Shown one piece after another: positions 32,540 through 40,786 of a DNA stretch of 64,000 bases. The notes beneath the pieces were generated by a model. That model had not been told where the DNA came from, did not search any database, and was given only the letters and a program-made list of their open reading frames with translations. The DNA comes from Lachnospiraceae bacterium. Lineage in GTDB: Bacteria; Bacillota; Clostridia; Lachnospirales; Lachnospiraceae. The position numbers and the translations under genes were made by a program. Numbering within the stretch: position 1 is the first letter of the stretch; the number at the start of each line of letters is the position of its first letter. The stretch spans positions 1 to 64,000 of the forward strand of contig JAFRRM010000037.1 of the NCBI GenBank assembly GCA_017428105.1, in the 5' to 3' direction.

Positions 32540-34291
32540 TTACTCCGTTATCTCCCAGCCGCAGAAGGCGGCAAATGCTTCCACTTCGGCCGCGCTGCCG
32601 AAACGGGCCACGGCGCCCGCGGTCCGCCAGCGGGGATCGGATGCGGTCTCCGGGCTGCTGCCCGTGATCAGACACAGCGCGAGCGGGAACAGGTCGTCCG
32701 CCACCGTGACGGGCGGATCGGGGGCGAGCGGCCGGAAGCGTTCCGCCGGCCGGCCCGGCGCGTAGACGGATCTCTCCGGGACGTGCGCCCGGAGCAGACG
32801 CCGCAGCCGCTCATGGGCACGGAAGATGTCTTCGTCCGCTTCCGTGCTGAAGGGAAGGATGATCAGGTCGTGGGTCCGTATCAGGGACAGTGTCCGCTGG
32901 AAGGAGCGGAGGGTCTCCTCCGGAAGGTCCGAAACGGCGCCGGCCGGTTTCCCCTCTGCGCCCAGGTACGCCTGCAGGAGGTATGCGGCGGTATTATGCG
33001 ACGGTTCGCGCTGCACGTCTTCCAGCATCCGCCTGAGGATCTCGCCCATCGCCGGACCCGGCTTCACGCCGGCGGCGATCAGGTCGGCGCCACCTACGGC
33101 CAGCTCCCCGACCGTGACCGGGTCTCCGGCCTCCAGGATCCTGCGGTACGCCGCCTCCGTGTCCCGGTAGTGCGGCGCGAATTTTTCCTGTGAATAGGAC
33201 GATTTTCCCGCGGCGTCCGCCAGGGAGAAGGCCAGATAATCCGGGAACAGGTCCCGGCCGATGCGGCCCAGCAGGCGTCGGACGTTCGGCAGCGTGGGAG
33301 GGATGCGGATGTCGTGGACGCGGATCAGGCGCAGCACATAGTCGGCGGTTTTATTGTCGTAGCGGAATTCTTTCAGGAACTGTTCCGCGAAGACGGCGCT
33401 CAGTATCTGATGTCCTTTGAAATGGTCCCCGCCGGCAGCGTCCAGCGTCCGGGCCGGGACTTTGCCGGTATCATGCAGCAGCGCGCAGAGGCGCAGGGGC
33501 AGTTCCGGCGGCGCAGCCTTCATGACCGCGAGCGTGTGACGGCCCACGTCATACCTGTGGAAACGGGAATACTGGGGCGTGGCCAGCATCTCATCAAAGC
33601 GCGGCATGATCACGGCGGTGATGCCGCATTCCGCGAGTTTTTCAAAATGATCCGGATGGTCGGAGAGCAGCAGCTTGTTGAGCTCGTCCCGGATTCGCTC
33701 CCGGCTGACCATGTCCAGGCGGGGCGCCAGGGGACGGATGGCGTCGAAGGTCTGCGGTTCGATCCCGAAGCCCAGCTGGGCCGAGAACCGTACGGCGCGC
33801 AGCATGCGCAGGGCGTCCTCCGTGAAGCGCTCCGCGGGATCGCCCACGGCGCGGATCAGGCGGGCGTCCAGGTCCTGCAGGCCGCCGAACAGATCCACCA
33901 CGCCGGTCTCCGGCGCGTAGGCCATCGCGTTGATGGTGAAATCCCTCCGGGCCAGATCTTCGGCCAGGGACGAGACGAAGCGCACGGAGTCCGGATGGCG
34001 GCCGTCGCTGTATGCGCCGTCCGTGCGGTAGGTGGTGACCTCGTAGGCCTCCTTCCCCTGCATGACCGTCACGGTCCCGTGCTGCAGCCCGGTATCCACG
34101 GTCCGCCGGAACAGGCGCTTGACCTCCTCCGGCCGGGCGGACGTGGTGATGTCCCAGTCCCCGGGCACGCGGCCGATCAAAGAATCCCGGACGCAGCCTC
34201 CGACGACGAAGGCCTCAAATCCGGCTTCCTGCAGCGTTTTTAAGATGGCGGCCGCCCGCGGCGGCAATGTGATCGGCTGGGTGTTTGGCAT
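32540..34291 (-). CDS. cca: CCA tRNA nucleotidyltransferase with HD domain
   Basis: A 583-residue class II enzyme that adds or repairs the 3' CCA of tRNAs. It has the N-terminal GGCVRDSLIG, the DWDITTSA metal site, the EVTTYRTDG and RRDFTINAMAY motifs, the template-like EDALRMLRAVRFSAQLGF, and an HD domain (CALLHDTGK). The long C-terminus (~430-583) is not recognised. The ATG at 34291 follows GGGAGG by seven bases. It leads the cca-nrnA-surE operon and is divergent from a tRNA-Ala gene that does not encode CCA. Confidence 0.92.
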   Translation of the reverse strand: MPNTQPITLPPRAAAILKTLQEAGFEAFVVGGCVRDSLIGRVPGDWDITTSARPEEVKRLFRRTVDTGLQHGTVTVMQGKEAYEVTTYRTDGAYSDGRHPDSVRFVSSLAEDLARRDFTINAMAYAPETGVVDLFGGLQDLDARLIRAVGDPAERFTEDALRMLRAVRFSAQLGFGIEPQTFDAIRPLAPRLDMVSRERIRDELNKLLLSDHPDHFEKLAECGITAVIMPRFDEMLATPQYSRFHRYDVGRHTLAVMKAAPPELPLRLCALLHDTGKVPARTLDAAGGDHFKGHQILSAVFAEQFLKEFRYDNKTADYVLRLIRVHDIRIPPTLPNVRRLLGRIGRDLFPDYLAFSLADAAGKSSYSQEKFAPHYRDTEAAYRRILEAGDPVTVGELAVGGADLIAAGVKPGPAMGEILRRMLEDVQREPSHNTAAYLLQAYLGAEGKPAGAVSDLPEETLRSFQRTLSLIRTHDLIILPFSTEADEDIFRAHERLRRLLRAHVPERSVYAPGRPAERFRPLAPDPPVTVADDLFPLALCLITGSSPETASDPRWRTAGAVARFGSAAEVEAFAAFCGWEITE

Positions 34292-34313
34292 ATGGGATCC
34301 TCCCTGCGGAGGC

Positions 34314-34322
34314 ATTATAACA
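34314..34322 (-). promoter_or_regulatory. Extended -10 promoter of cca
   Basis: On the minus strand TGTTATAAT forms an extended -10 about 22 bases before the start codon. No good -35 is present. It is back to back with the tRNA-Ala promoter. Confidence 0.5.
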
Positions 34323-34340
34323 TATTTTTAAAAAAAGTGC

Positions 34341-34368
34341 TTGCATTTTCTGAAGACTGTGGTAGAAT
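34341..34368 (+). promoter_or_regulatory. Promoter of tRNA-Ala
   Basis: TTGCAT, a 16-base spacer and TAGAAT, 11 bases before the mature tRNA 5' end. Confidence 0.65.
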
Positions 34369-34379
34369 AGCAAACGTTC

Positions 34380-34452
34380 GGGGCATTAGCGCAGCTGGGA
34401 GCGCGCCACACTGGCAGTGTGGAGGTCAGGGGTTCAAGTCCCCTATGCTCCA
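34380..34452 (+). tRNA. tRNA-Ala (anticodon GGC)
   Basis: A full cloverleaf of 73 bases: acceptor GGGGCAT with ATGCTCC, anticodon stem CCACA/TGTGG with loop CTGGCAG (anticodon GGC, codon GCC), and T loop GTTCAAG-type. The third acceptor pair is G-T, the G3-U70 identity element of alanine tRNA. The discriminator is A. The next bases are CGA, so CCA is not encoded. Confidence 0.95.
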
Positions 34453-34457
34453 CGAAC

Positions 34458-34481
34458 AAACCGCCGTAAGGCGGTTTTTTT
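34458..34481 (+). terminator. Terminator of tRNA-Ala
   Basis: AAACCGCC and GGCGGTTT pair around GTAA and are followed by a T run. Confidence 0.85.
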
Positions 34482-34520
34482 GTGGAACAGGGACTTTCCC
34501 CCGGGGTTTCCCTCCAGGGA

Positions 34521-34592
34521 CTGGCAGCCAAAGGCTGCGTCGCAAGTCCCCTATACGCCATAAAAGAATCGCCGCAAGGCGGTTTTTTTGTG
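34521..34592 (+). pseudogene. Decayed second copy of the tRNA-Ala 3' half and its terminator
   Basis: Bases 34543-34592 align without gaps to 34435-34484 at a constant offset of 108, with 42 of 50 positions identical, covering the T-arm 3' side, acceptor end and terminator hairpin. The anticodon-loop word CTGGCAG also recurs at 34521 (offset 110). The 5' half is not recognisable, so no tRNA can form. The second terminator (CGCC-GCAA-GGCG, T run to 34589) is still intact. Confidence 0.7.
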
Positions 34593-34683
34593 TTTTCAGC
34601 CATCATATAATAGTACAGTTGCAAAGTCCCTTGTTTCGAATAACGGTAAAACCTTTTTCGACTCCTCGGGCAGGAGAGGTTTC

Positions 34684-34712
34684 TTGCCGTTTTGGAATTG
34701 ATATGGTATATT
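34684..34712 (+). promoter_or_regulatory. Possible promoter of the YcaQ-like gene
   Basis: TTGCCG, a 17-base spacer and TATATT end 37 bases before the start codon. Confidence 0.4.
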
Positions 34713-34749
34713 TTGATATATCCCAATTTGGTGTGCGGAGGGAAAACGG

Positions 34750-35967
34750 ATGGTCGTGCTGAACAGATCCCGGGCGAGGATGTTTATTCTGGCGAAACAG
34801 GGCTTGCTTGGCGGTCATCGTTTTTCCGGAAAAGAAGGGGCTTATGCCTATGTGCGGCAGGCAGGGTGCATTCAGTTTGATCCGGTGGACGTCTGCGGAA
34901 AGAATGCGGAACTGACACTGCAGTCTCGTGTGAAAGGATTCCGGAAGAGCATGCTGGCCGAGCTTCTGTACAAAGATCGGAGGCTCGTGGACTATGCGGA
35001 CAAGGAACTTTCCATCTGGCCCGCGGAGGACTGGCCGTTTTTTTCTCCTTATCGGGAACGCAGCCGGGCACTCGGCGCCGGCTTTCCCGGGCTTGCGGAA
35101 TTGGAGCGGGAGGCCCTGGCGTATATCCGGGCGAACGGCCCGGTCTCCGGCGACACGCTCCCCATTGACGGCGAGATCTTCTGGCACTCTTCGATGCACT
35201 GGAGCGGAAACTGGCATAAGAAATCAAAGGCTGCCCGGTCGGTCCTGGAACAGTTGTACACCGATGGGACACTGGTGATCCATCATAAAAACGGCTCCCG
35301 GAAGTTTTATGACCTGGCGGAGCGGCATCTGGACGCAGCGCTGCTGACCGCGGAAAACCCCTGCGCGGATGAAAAGGAACTGCAGTGCTGGCGCGTTTTG
35401 CGGCGGATCGGAGCGGTCGGACTGCTCTGGGATAAGAACTCGCCAGCCCTGCTGGGAATCGGGCTGAATGCGGACCAGCGCAAGTCTGTTTTTTCCGACC
35501 TGGAATCCCGCGGCGCGATCCTGCCGGCGCAGGTCGAAGGGATCAAACCGGTGTTTTATTTCCGGGCAGAGGACGAGCCGCTGATGCAGGCCGTGTCGGC
35601 GGGGACTCTTGATCAGAGACCCCGGATGGAGTTCCTCGCGCCGCTGGACCCGCTGCTGTGGGACAAATCGCTGGTCGCCGCGCTATGGGATTTCCGCTAT
35701 TCCTGGGAGATCTACACGCCGGCCGATAAGCGAAACTACGGCTATTATACCCTCCCGATCCTCTGGGGCAGCGACTTCATCGGGCGGATCGAAGCGGTCG
35801 CCGATCCCAAAAACGATATGCTCCGGGTCAGAAACATCTGGCTTGAGCCCGGCGTCCGGCAAACAAAAAAACTGCAGCTCGCGCTGGAGCGGACGCTCCG
35901 CCGTTTTTCGAGGTTTAATGATTGTTCGGGGGTGGAGTTTTGCGAACAAGAGGCCGGCCCTCGTTAA
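34750..35967 (+). CDS. YcaQ/AlkX-type winged-helix DNA glycosylase-like protein
   Basis: The 405-residue product belongs to the HTH_42/DUF1006 family that includes AlkZ and YcaQ, which unhook interstrand crosslinks or remove bulky alkylated bases. The segment AGCIQFDPVDV carries the catalytic Q-x-D pattern found in the YcaQ/AlkX branch; AlkZ itself has Q-x-Q. Further family segments are the YYTLPILWGSDFIGRIEA region and the DPLLWDKSL stretch. The ATG follows GGAGGG by seven bases. It stands alone after the tRNA locus. The exact lesion cannot be predicted. Confidence 0.82.
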   Translation: MVVLNRSRARMFILAKQGLLGGHRFSGKEGAYAYVRQAGCIQFDPVDVCGKNAELTLQSRVKGFRKSMLAELLYKDRRLVDYADKELSIWPAEDWPFFSPYRERSRALGAGFPGLAELEREALAYIRANGPVSGDTLPIDGEIFWHSSMHWSGNWHKKSKAARSVLEQLYTDGTLVIHHKNGSRKFYDLAERHLDAALLTAENPCADEKELQCWRVLRRIGAVGLLWDKNSPALLGIGLNADQRKSVFSDLESRGAILPAQVEGIKPVFYFRAEDEPLMQAVSAGTLDQRPRMEFLAPLDPLLWDKSLVAALWDFRYSWEIYTPADKRNYGYYTLPILWGSDFIGRIEAVADPKNDMLRVRNIWLEPGVRQTKKLQLALERTLRRFSRFNDCSGVEFCEQEAGPR

Positions 35968-36028
35968 AAAATCGAATATTCAGCATTCCGGATGATAAGA
36001 TATAACTGGGAAAGGAAGGCAGAACAGA

Positions 36029-37054
36029 ATGGACGACAACAAGAAGATAGACCTCAAAAAACTGGGGAAGAGTATTTCGGAAAAAGCCCGGTCCGGCCTT
36101 GAAACAGCAAAGGACGTCTCCGTCAGAGCGAAAGACGCCGTCGCTGCTTCCGCAGGATCTTTCATTCAGTCCATCGATCAGACCGGGGACGGAAGGTTTG
36201 ACCGCGAGGACCTGGCGGAGATCAAACGGCAGATCCAGGAAAAGGATCGGCAGGCAAAGCTGAAAAGAGATCTGGAAGCCCTGAATCCGATCTTCGTGAA
36301 AGATCTGACGGACGGAGATTTCTTCCTTTCGAAGATGATCCGGGTCGCCGAAATGGATAAAAAGCATATGGCAAGCAGTGCCTGCGCCGGGGCGATCGGA
36401 CACGAGACGCTGGTGAAGGATCTGCGGATCGTCACGATCTATCCGGATCAGTCGGACGTGTGGGGACTGCAGTACTACCCGGACATGAATCAGGACTTTT
36501 ATTACGTGAACCCGGTCGATCCGAGCCAGTACGTGGCGATCGATTACTTCTTCGATTTCCTGCGTCAGGCCCGCGTCGGCGAACTGCAGCGGATCGCGCA
36601 GGATCTGGGAGCCAGATTTTTTAAGGTGACGATCAAAGAGAGAAAAAAGACCCTTTACAAGAAAAAGGTGTCGGAAAAACTGTCCGTCAGATCCGGCCTT
36701 TTTAATGGAAAAGCGGATGCGGATCATTCTGTTTCTGCCAACGACCTCTCCGATGGGGAAATCGCCGCGCAGTCGTCCTTCGAAGGACATGCTCCGGTCC
36801 GCCCGAACCTGGTCTATTATAAAAATGAACCGCAGATACAGTCTCTGATCGAGATGCGCCTGGGTAATACGGAGAACAACCTGACAGAGCAGCATCTTTC
36901 GCTGAAATGCACGCATTCCTCGGGCATCACGGAAAACGTGGCCGCCCGGATCGACGCCGCGTTCAGCATGATGAAAGTTACGGGAAATACGACGTTCTCC
37001 AGCGAAGCGCAGAACGAGGTCCGGCAGATCTTTGAATACGATATCGTATTCTGA
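36029..37054 (+). CDS. Hypothetical protein with an EF-hand-like motif, upstream of yhaO-yhaN
   Basis: The 341-residue product has no signal peptide or membrane segment. After a basic N-terminal helix (~1-45) it carries DQTGDGRFDREDL (~50-62), a close match to a single EF-hand calcium loop, then a lysine/glutamate-rich helix. The remainder is alpha/beta with no family I recognise. GGAAGG (36010-36015) lies 13 bases before the ATG, a long spacing. It is 20 bases upstream of the YhaO-like nuclease gene, so it is probably the first gene of a three-gene operon and may be a partner or regulator of that complex. Confidence 0.7.
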   Translation: MDDNKKIDLKKLGKSISEKARSGLETAKDVSVRAKDAVAASAGSFIQSIDQTGDGRFDREDLAEIKRQIQEKDRQAKLKRDLEALNPIFVKDLTDGDFFLSKMIRVAEMDKKHMASSACAGAIGHETLVKDLRIVTIYPDQSDVWGLQYYPDMNQDFYYVNPVDPSQYVAIDYFFDFLRQARVGELQRIAQDLGARFFKVTIKERKKTLYKKKVSEKLSVRSGLFNGKADADHSVSANDLSDGEIAAQSSFEGHAPVRPNLVYYKNEPQIQSLIEMRLGNTENNLTEQHLSLKCTHSSGITENVAARIDAAFSMMKVTGNTTFSSEAQNEVRQIFEYDIVF

Positions 37055-37074
37055 ACGATGACAAGGAGAATCCC

Positions 37075-38178
37075 ATGAAACTCATTCATACAGCCGACAT
37101 CCATCTGGACTCGGAACTCAGCACGCACCTTTCGCGGGAGCGGGCGAAGGAGCGGCGGGCGGAGATCCTGGAAAGCTTCCGGCGGATGGTGGTCTGGGCT
37201 CAGGAGGAAGGAGTGTCGGCGATCCTGATCGCCGGGGACCTGTTTGATACGAGGTCCGTCCGGAAAGGGACGCGGAACATGGTGCTGTCGGCCGTCACGG
37301 AGCATCCGGGGATCGACTTTTATTATCTCAGGGGCAATCATGACGAGGACAGCTTCCTGGATACGCTGGAGGGGAGAGTTCCGGAGAATCTCCATCTTTT
37401 CGGCCCTTCGTGGGTCAGCTACGAGTGCCGGGAGGATCCGCGCGTCGTCATCACGGGCGCGGAGTTCTCGGAGGCGCATCCGGAACTATATACGACGCTG
37501 TCCCTGGATCCGGAACGGATCAATATCTGCATGATGCACGGGCAGGAAACGGCCGCGGGGTCCCGCAGCGATGCGGACGTCATCCGCCTCAGGGAACTCC
37601 GGTACCGCAGCATCGATTATCTGGCGCTGGGGCACATCCACTCGCATCGCGAAGCGCCGCTGGACGGCCGGGGCGTATACGTCTATCCGGGCTGTCTGGA
37701 AGGCCGCGGGTTCGACGAGGCCGGAGAAAAGGGTTTCATGCTGCTGGAGACCGAAGCGGGAAGCCGCGGGATCCGCCGGAGCTTCGTTCCTTTTGCGAGG
37801 CGGACCCTGTACCGGGTCAGCACGGACGTCACGGACCTGGAAGATACGCCCGGGGCGATCCTGCGGACGGAACGCAAGATCGCGGAGCTGGGCATTCCGG
37901 CGGATGCGATGGTGGAGGTGGTCCTGACGGGGAGCCGGAACGCCGAAGCGGAGTTCGATCCGCTGCAGGTCGGCGCGGCGCTCGACGGGCGGTTTTATTT
38001 TTCCCGCGTGAAGGACGAGACGGTCCTGACCGTGGACTATGATTCCTATGAAAAGGACGAGTCGCTGAAAGGCGAATTCATCCGGACGGTGCGCCGCGAG
38101 AATACCCTGTCCGAAGAGGAGAAGAGCGCGGTGATCCGCTGCGGCATCCAGGCTCTCCGCGGGGAAGAGATCCAGTAA
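37075..38178 (+). CDS. yhaO: SbcD/YhaO-like metallophosphoesterase
   Basis: The 367-residue calcineurin-like phosphoesterase has the nuclease motifs TADIHLD, AGDLFDTR, RGNHDED, MMHGQE and GHIHSH, which together bind two metals. It resembles the Mre11/SbcD nuclease and, by its partner, Bacillus YhaO. AAGGAG precedes the ATG. It is followed 17 bases later by the ATPase gene, the normal order for this pair. It probably acts in DNA end processing or repair. Confidence 0.88.
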   Translation: MKLIHTADIHLDSELSTHLSRERAKERRAEILESFRRMVVWAQEEGVSAILIAGDLFDTRSVRKGTRNMVLSAVTEHPGIDFYYLRGNHDEDSFLDTLEGRVPENLHLFGPSWVSYECREDPRVVITGAEFSEAHPELYTTLSLDPERINICMMHGQETAAGSRSDADVIRLRELRYRSIDYLALGHIHSHREAPLDGRGVYVYPGCLEGRGFDEAGEKGFMLLETEAGSRGIRRSFVPFARRTLYRVSTDVTDLEDTPGAILRTERKIAELGIPADAMVEVVLTGSRNAEAEFDPLQVGAALDGRFYFSRVKDETVLTVDYDSYEKDESLKGEFIRTVRRENTLSEEEKSAVIRCGIQALRGEEIQ

Positions 38179-38195
38179 TAGCAGGGAGAAGATCC

Positions 38196-40685
38196 ATGAA
38201 GATCCTGAAGATCCATATAGACAATTTCGGAAAACTGGCTGATCGGAATCTGGATTTCGAGGAAGGGCTCAACGCCTGGCAGGAGGAAAACGGGTTCGGC
38301 AAGACCACGCTGGCCACCTTCATCGCCGTGATGTTTTACGGCTTTCTGGACGAGAAAGGCCGGAAACTCCCCGGGACGTCGCAGCGGATGCGCTATCAGC
38401 CCTGGCAGGGCGGCAAATACGGCGGAAATCTGGTGTTCCGGACCGGGGACGGGACGTTCACGATCGTGCGCGATTTTGCGGACAGCCCGGTGCGGGACCG
38501 TCTGGAGGTGTTCGACCGGGACGGCATGCGCACCGAGCGCTTCGGCAGGATCCCGGGGCTTGCGCTCTTCGGCATCGACGGCGAATCCTTCCTCCGGACC
38601 ATCTTCATCTGCGATAACGACCTGCGTTCTTCCGTGCCGGACGACGTTTCCGCCCGCCTCGGAAGCCTTCTGGACGACGCGATGGACATGAACCGGTATG
38701 AGGACGCGATGGCGCGCCTGAAACATCTCACGGACGGAATGAATCCGAAGAAAAGCAACGGTTCGATCAGCCGGGACAAAGCCAGGCAGGCCGAACTGAC
38801 GCAGCGTCTCCGCGGAAAAACGCAGGTGGAAGACAACTGCGCCAAGCTCAATGAGCGCGCGCGGGAACTGGAGGCGGAAGCGCGGGGTGATCTGGCCGCG
38901 AAACAGGAGATCGATGACAAGATCGCGGCGCTCGTAAAATATAACGGGATCCTTGCGGACCGGAAGACCTATGAAGGCCTCGCCGCCGAAAAAACGCGGA
39001 GGACGCAGGAATACGACCGCGTCAGAAGCTGGTTCCCGTGCGGCGTCCCGACGGAGCACGAACTGCAGGAGGCGCAGGAGGCGCTTCGGCGCGCGGAAAA
39101 AGCAGAACCGACGATCCGGGATTCCGTCCTGACGGAAGAGGATAAGAAGACCCGCGCAAAAGCCGCGGCATATTTCCGCAGCAGTACCGTCCTGGAAGGA
39201 GAAACGGAAGAAATGTACCGCATCTGCAGACAGATCCGGGATCTTTCCCAGGAAAAGAACGAGCTGCAGCAGGAACTGCTGACGCGGCGCGCGCAGGCGG
39301 CGGAACAGAAGCAGCGGGAGGCAGACGAAGCAAGAGCCCGGGCGGAAGAGGAGGCCGGACGCCAGGCCAGACTGGAGTTGGAGAGGAAGCACCGCCGCGC
39401 CGTCGGCGTTGCGGCGGCCGTGATGGGGACGCTCCTTGCCGTTTATTCGCTGCTGACCGCGGCGGGGATATCCAGGACGGACCGGCATCTGAGCTTTTCG
39501 TTCGACGAACTGCCGACTCTCCTGTTCCTGATCGCGGGCGTGCTCGCGCTGCTTGCGGGGATCGTCATGATCTTCCTCTCCCGGAAGAAGAATGACGGGG
39601 GAGAGGATACGCACGGACGGACGGAAGTTCCGGAAGGGAATGAAGAGGACACGGAAGACGCCGGTCTGGAAAGACTCAGGACCCGGATCCGGGACATGGA
39701 AGCGGCCGCTGCCGCGGAAGAGGAGAAAGTCCGCGCCTATTTCGGCCGGTTCGGGATCCCGTATGAAGAGAACAGGAAACAGGCTGTTGAGATCATCTCG
39801 GCGCTCGACCATCTGAAAAAAGCGGAAGAACAGGTCCGCATCAAAGAGAACCGCGGTACGGCGGCCAGGGAAACTTACGAAGCGGAGGCCGCCAGGGTCC
39901 GGCGCTTCCTGAAGTCGCTCGGCTTTGCCCCGGAGACGGATCTCCATGAGCAGCTGGAAGGGATCGAGGACCGGCTGGACGATCTCATCCAGGCCGGCCG
40001 GGAACTGAACCAGGCGACCGACGCTCTGAAGATGTTTGAGGAGGAACACGATACCGGCCGCCTCCTCGGCGCGGTCCGGCCGGACTTCCCGGAAACACTG
40101 GAGGAACTGCAGACGGAAAGCAGGGCGCTGCAGGAGCAGGCCCGGGAAAAAACCGACAGCGCCGGCACCTATGCCCGGGAGGCGGAGGAACTGGAGCGGA
40201 AGCTCGACGGGCTTCGGGAGGACGAAGAGACCCTGCAGGAACTGAGCCGCAAGATCGATGCGGACAGCCGCCGCTACGACCTGCTGATTCGAACGCAGGA
40301 TTGCCTGCGCCAGGCGAAACTGTCCCTGTCCCGCAAGTATGCCAGCCCGGTCACGGAGCATTTCCGGACGTATCTGTCCGCGATCCTTGAGGAGGGACAG
40401 GAGGACTTCCGGGTGGATCCGGAAGGGAACGTCCTCGTGGAGGATCACAATGAACCGCGGCAGATCGCCGCATACAGCCACGGGTACCGGGATCTCACGT
40501 ATTTCTGCATGCGGATCGCCCTGATCGATTCCATGTATCAGGAGGAGAAGCCGCCGGTCATCCTGGACGATCCGTTCGTCAATCTGGACGACGGGCGCGC
40601 CGCCCGGGCGATCGCCCTGGTGCGGGAGATCGCGCAGGAGTACCAGGTGTTCTATTTTACCTGCAGTGAAGGGCGGAAAGCGTAG
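38196..40685 (+). CDS. yhaN: SbcC/Rad50-like ATPase of the YhaN type
   Basis: The 829-residue product has an N-terminal ATPase half (KILKIHIDNFGKL, Walker A ENGFGKTTLA) and long Glu/Arg/Lys-rich coiled coils. Near residues 405-470 there are two hydrophobic segments (VGVAAAVMGTLLAVYSLL and LLFLIAGVLALLAGIVMIFL), and the C-terminal half has Walker B PPVILDDPFVNLDD. The membrane hairpin in the middle of the coiled coil separates YhaN from true SbcC/Rad50, which carry a zinc hook there. With the YhaO-like nuclease it should form a membrane-tethered Mre11-Rad50-like complex. Confidence 0.88.
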   Translation: MKILKIHIDNFGKLADRNLDFEEGLNAWQEENGFGKTTLATFIAVMFYGFLDEKGRKLPGTSQRMRYQPWQGGKYGGNLVFRTGDGTFTIVRDFADSPVRDRLEVFDRDGMRTERFGRIPGLALFGIDGESFLRTIFICDNDLRSSVPDDVSARLGSLLDDAMDMNRYEDAMARLKHLTDGMNPKKSNGSISRDKARQAELTQRLRGKTQVEDNCAKLNERARELEAEARGDLAAKQEIDDKIAALVKYNGILADRKTYEGLAAEKTRRTQEYDRVRSWFPCGVPTEHELQEAQEALRRAEKAEPTIRDSVLTEEDKKTRAKAAAYFRSSTVLEGETEEMYRICRQIRDLSQEKNELQQELLTRRAQAAEQKQREADEARARAEEEAGRQARLELERKHRRAVGVAAAVMGTLLAVYSLLTAAGISRTDRHLSFSFDELPTLLFLIAGVLALLAGIVMIFLSRKKNDGGEDTHGRTEVPEGNEEDTEDAGLERLRTRIRDMEAAAAAEEEKVRAYFGRFGIPYEENRKQAVEIISALDHLKKAEEQVRIKENRGTAARETYEAEAARVRRFLKSLGFAPETDLHEQLEGIEDRLDDLIQAGRELNQATDALKMFEEEHDTGRLLGAVRPDFPETLEELQTESRALQEQAREKTDSAGTYAREAEELERKLDGLREDEETLQELSRKIDADSRRYDLLIRTQDCLRQAKLSLSRKYASPVTEHFRTYLSAILEEGQEDFRVDPEGNVLVEDHNEPRQIAAYSHGYRDLTYFCMRIALIDSMYQEEKPPVILDDPFVNLDDGRAARAIALVREIAQEYQVFYFTCSEGRKA

Positions 40686-40695
40686 AAATAAAGGC

Positions 40696-40724
40696 TTGCA
40701 ACGCGCTTCGATTTGCTTTATAAT
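40696..40724 (+). promoter_or_regulatory. Promoter of the aminotransferase gene
   Basis: TTGCAA, a 17-base spacer and TATAAT, 62 bases before the start codon. Confidence 0.75.
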
Positions 40725-40786
40725 GCTAAACAAGCGTTTTGCTTGCGAATCGCAGCTCCTGCGAAAAACGGCAGGGAGGTACCATC

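Noticed and set aside
38046..40733. Minus-strand open frame opposite the YhaN-like gene
   Set aside because: The plus-strand product has Walker A and B motifs and coiled coils; the antisense frame shows only composition bias.
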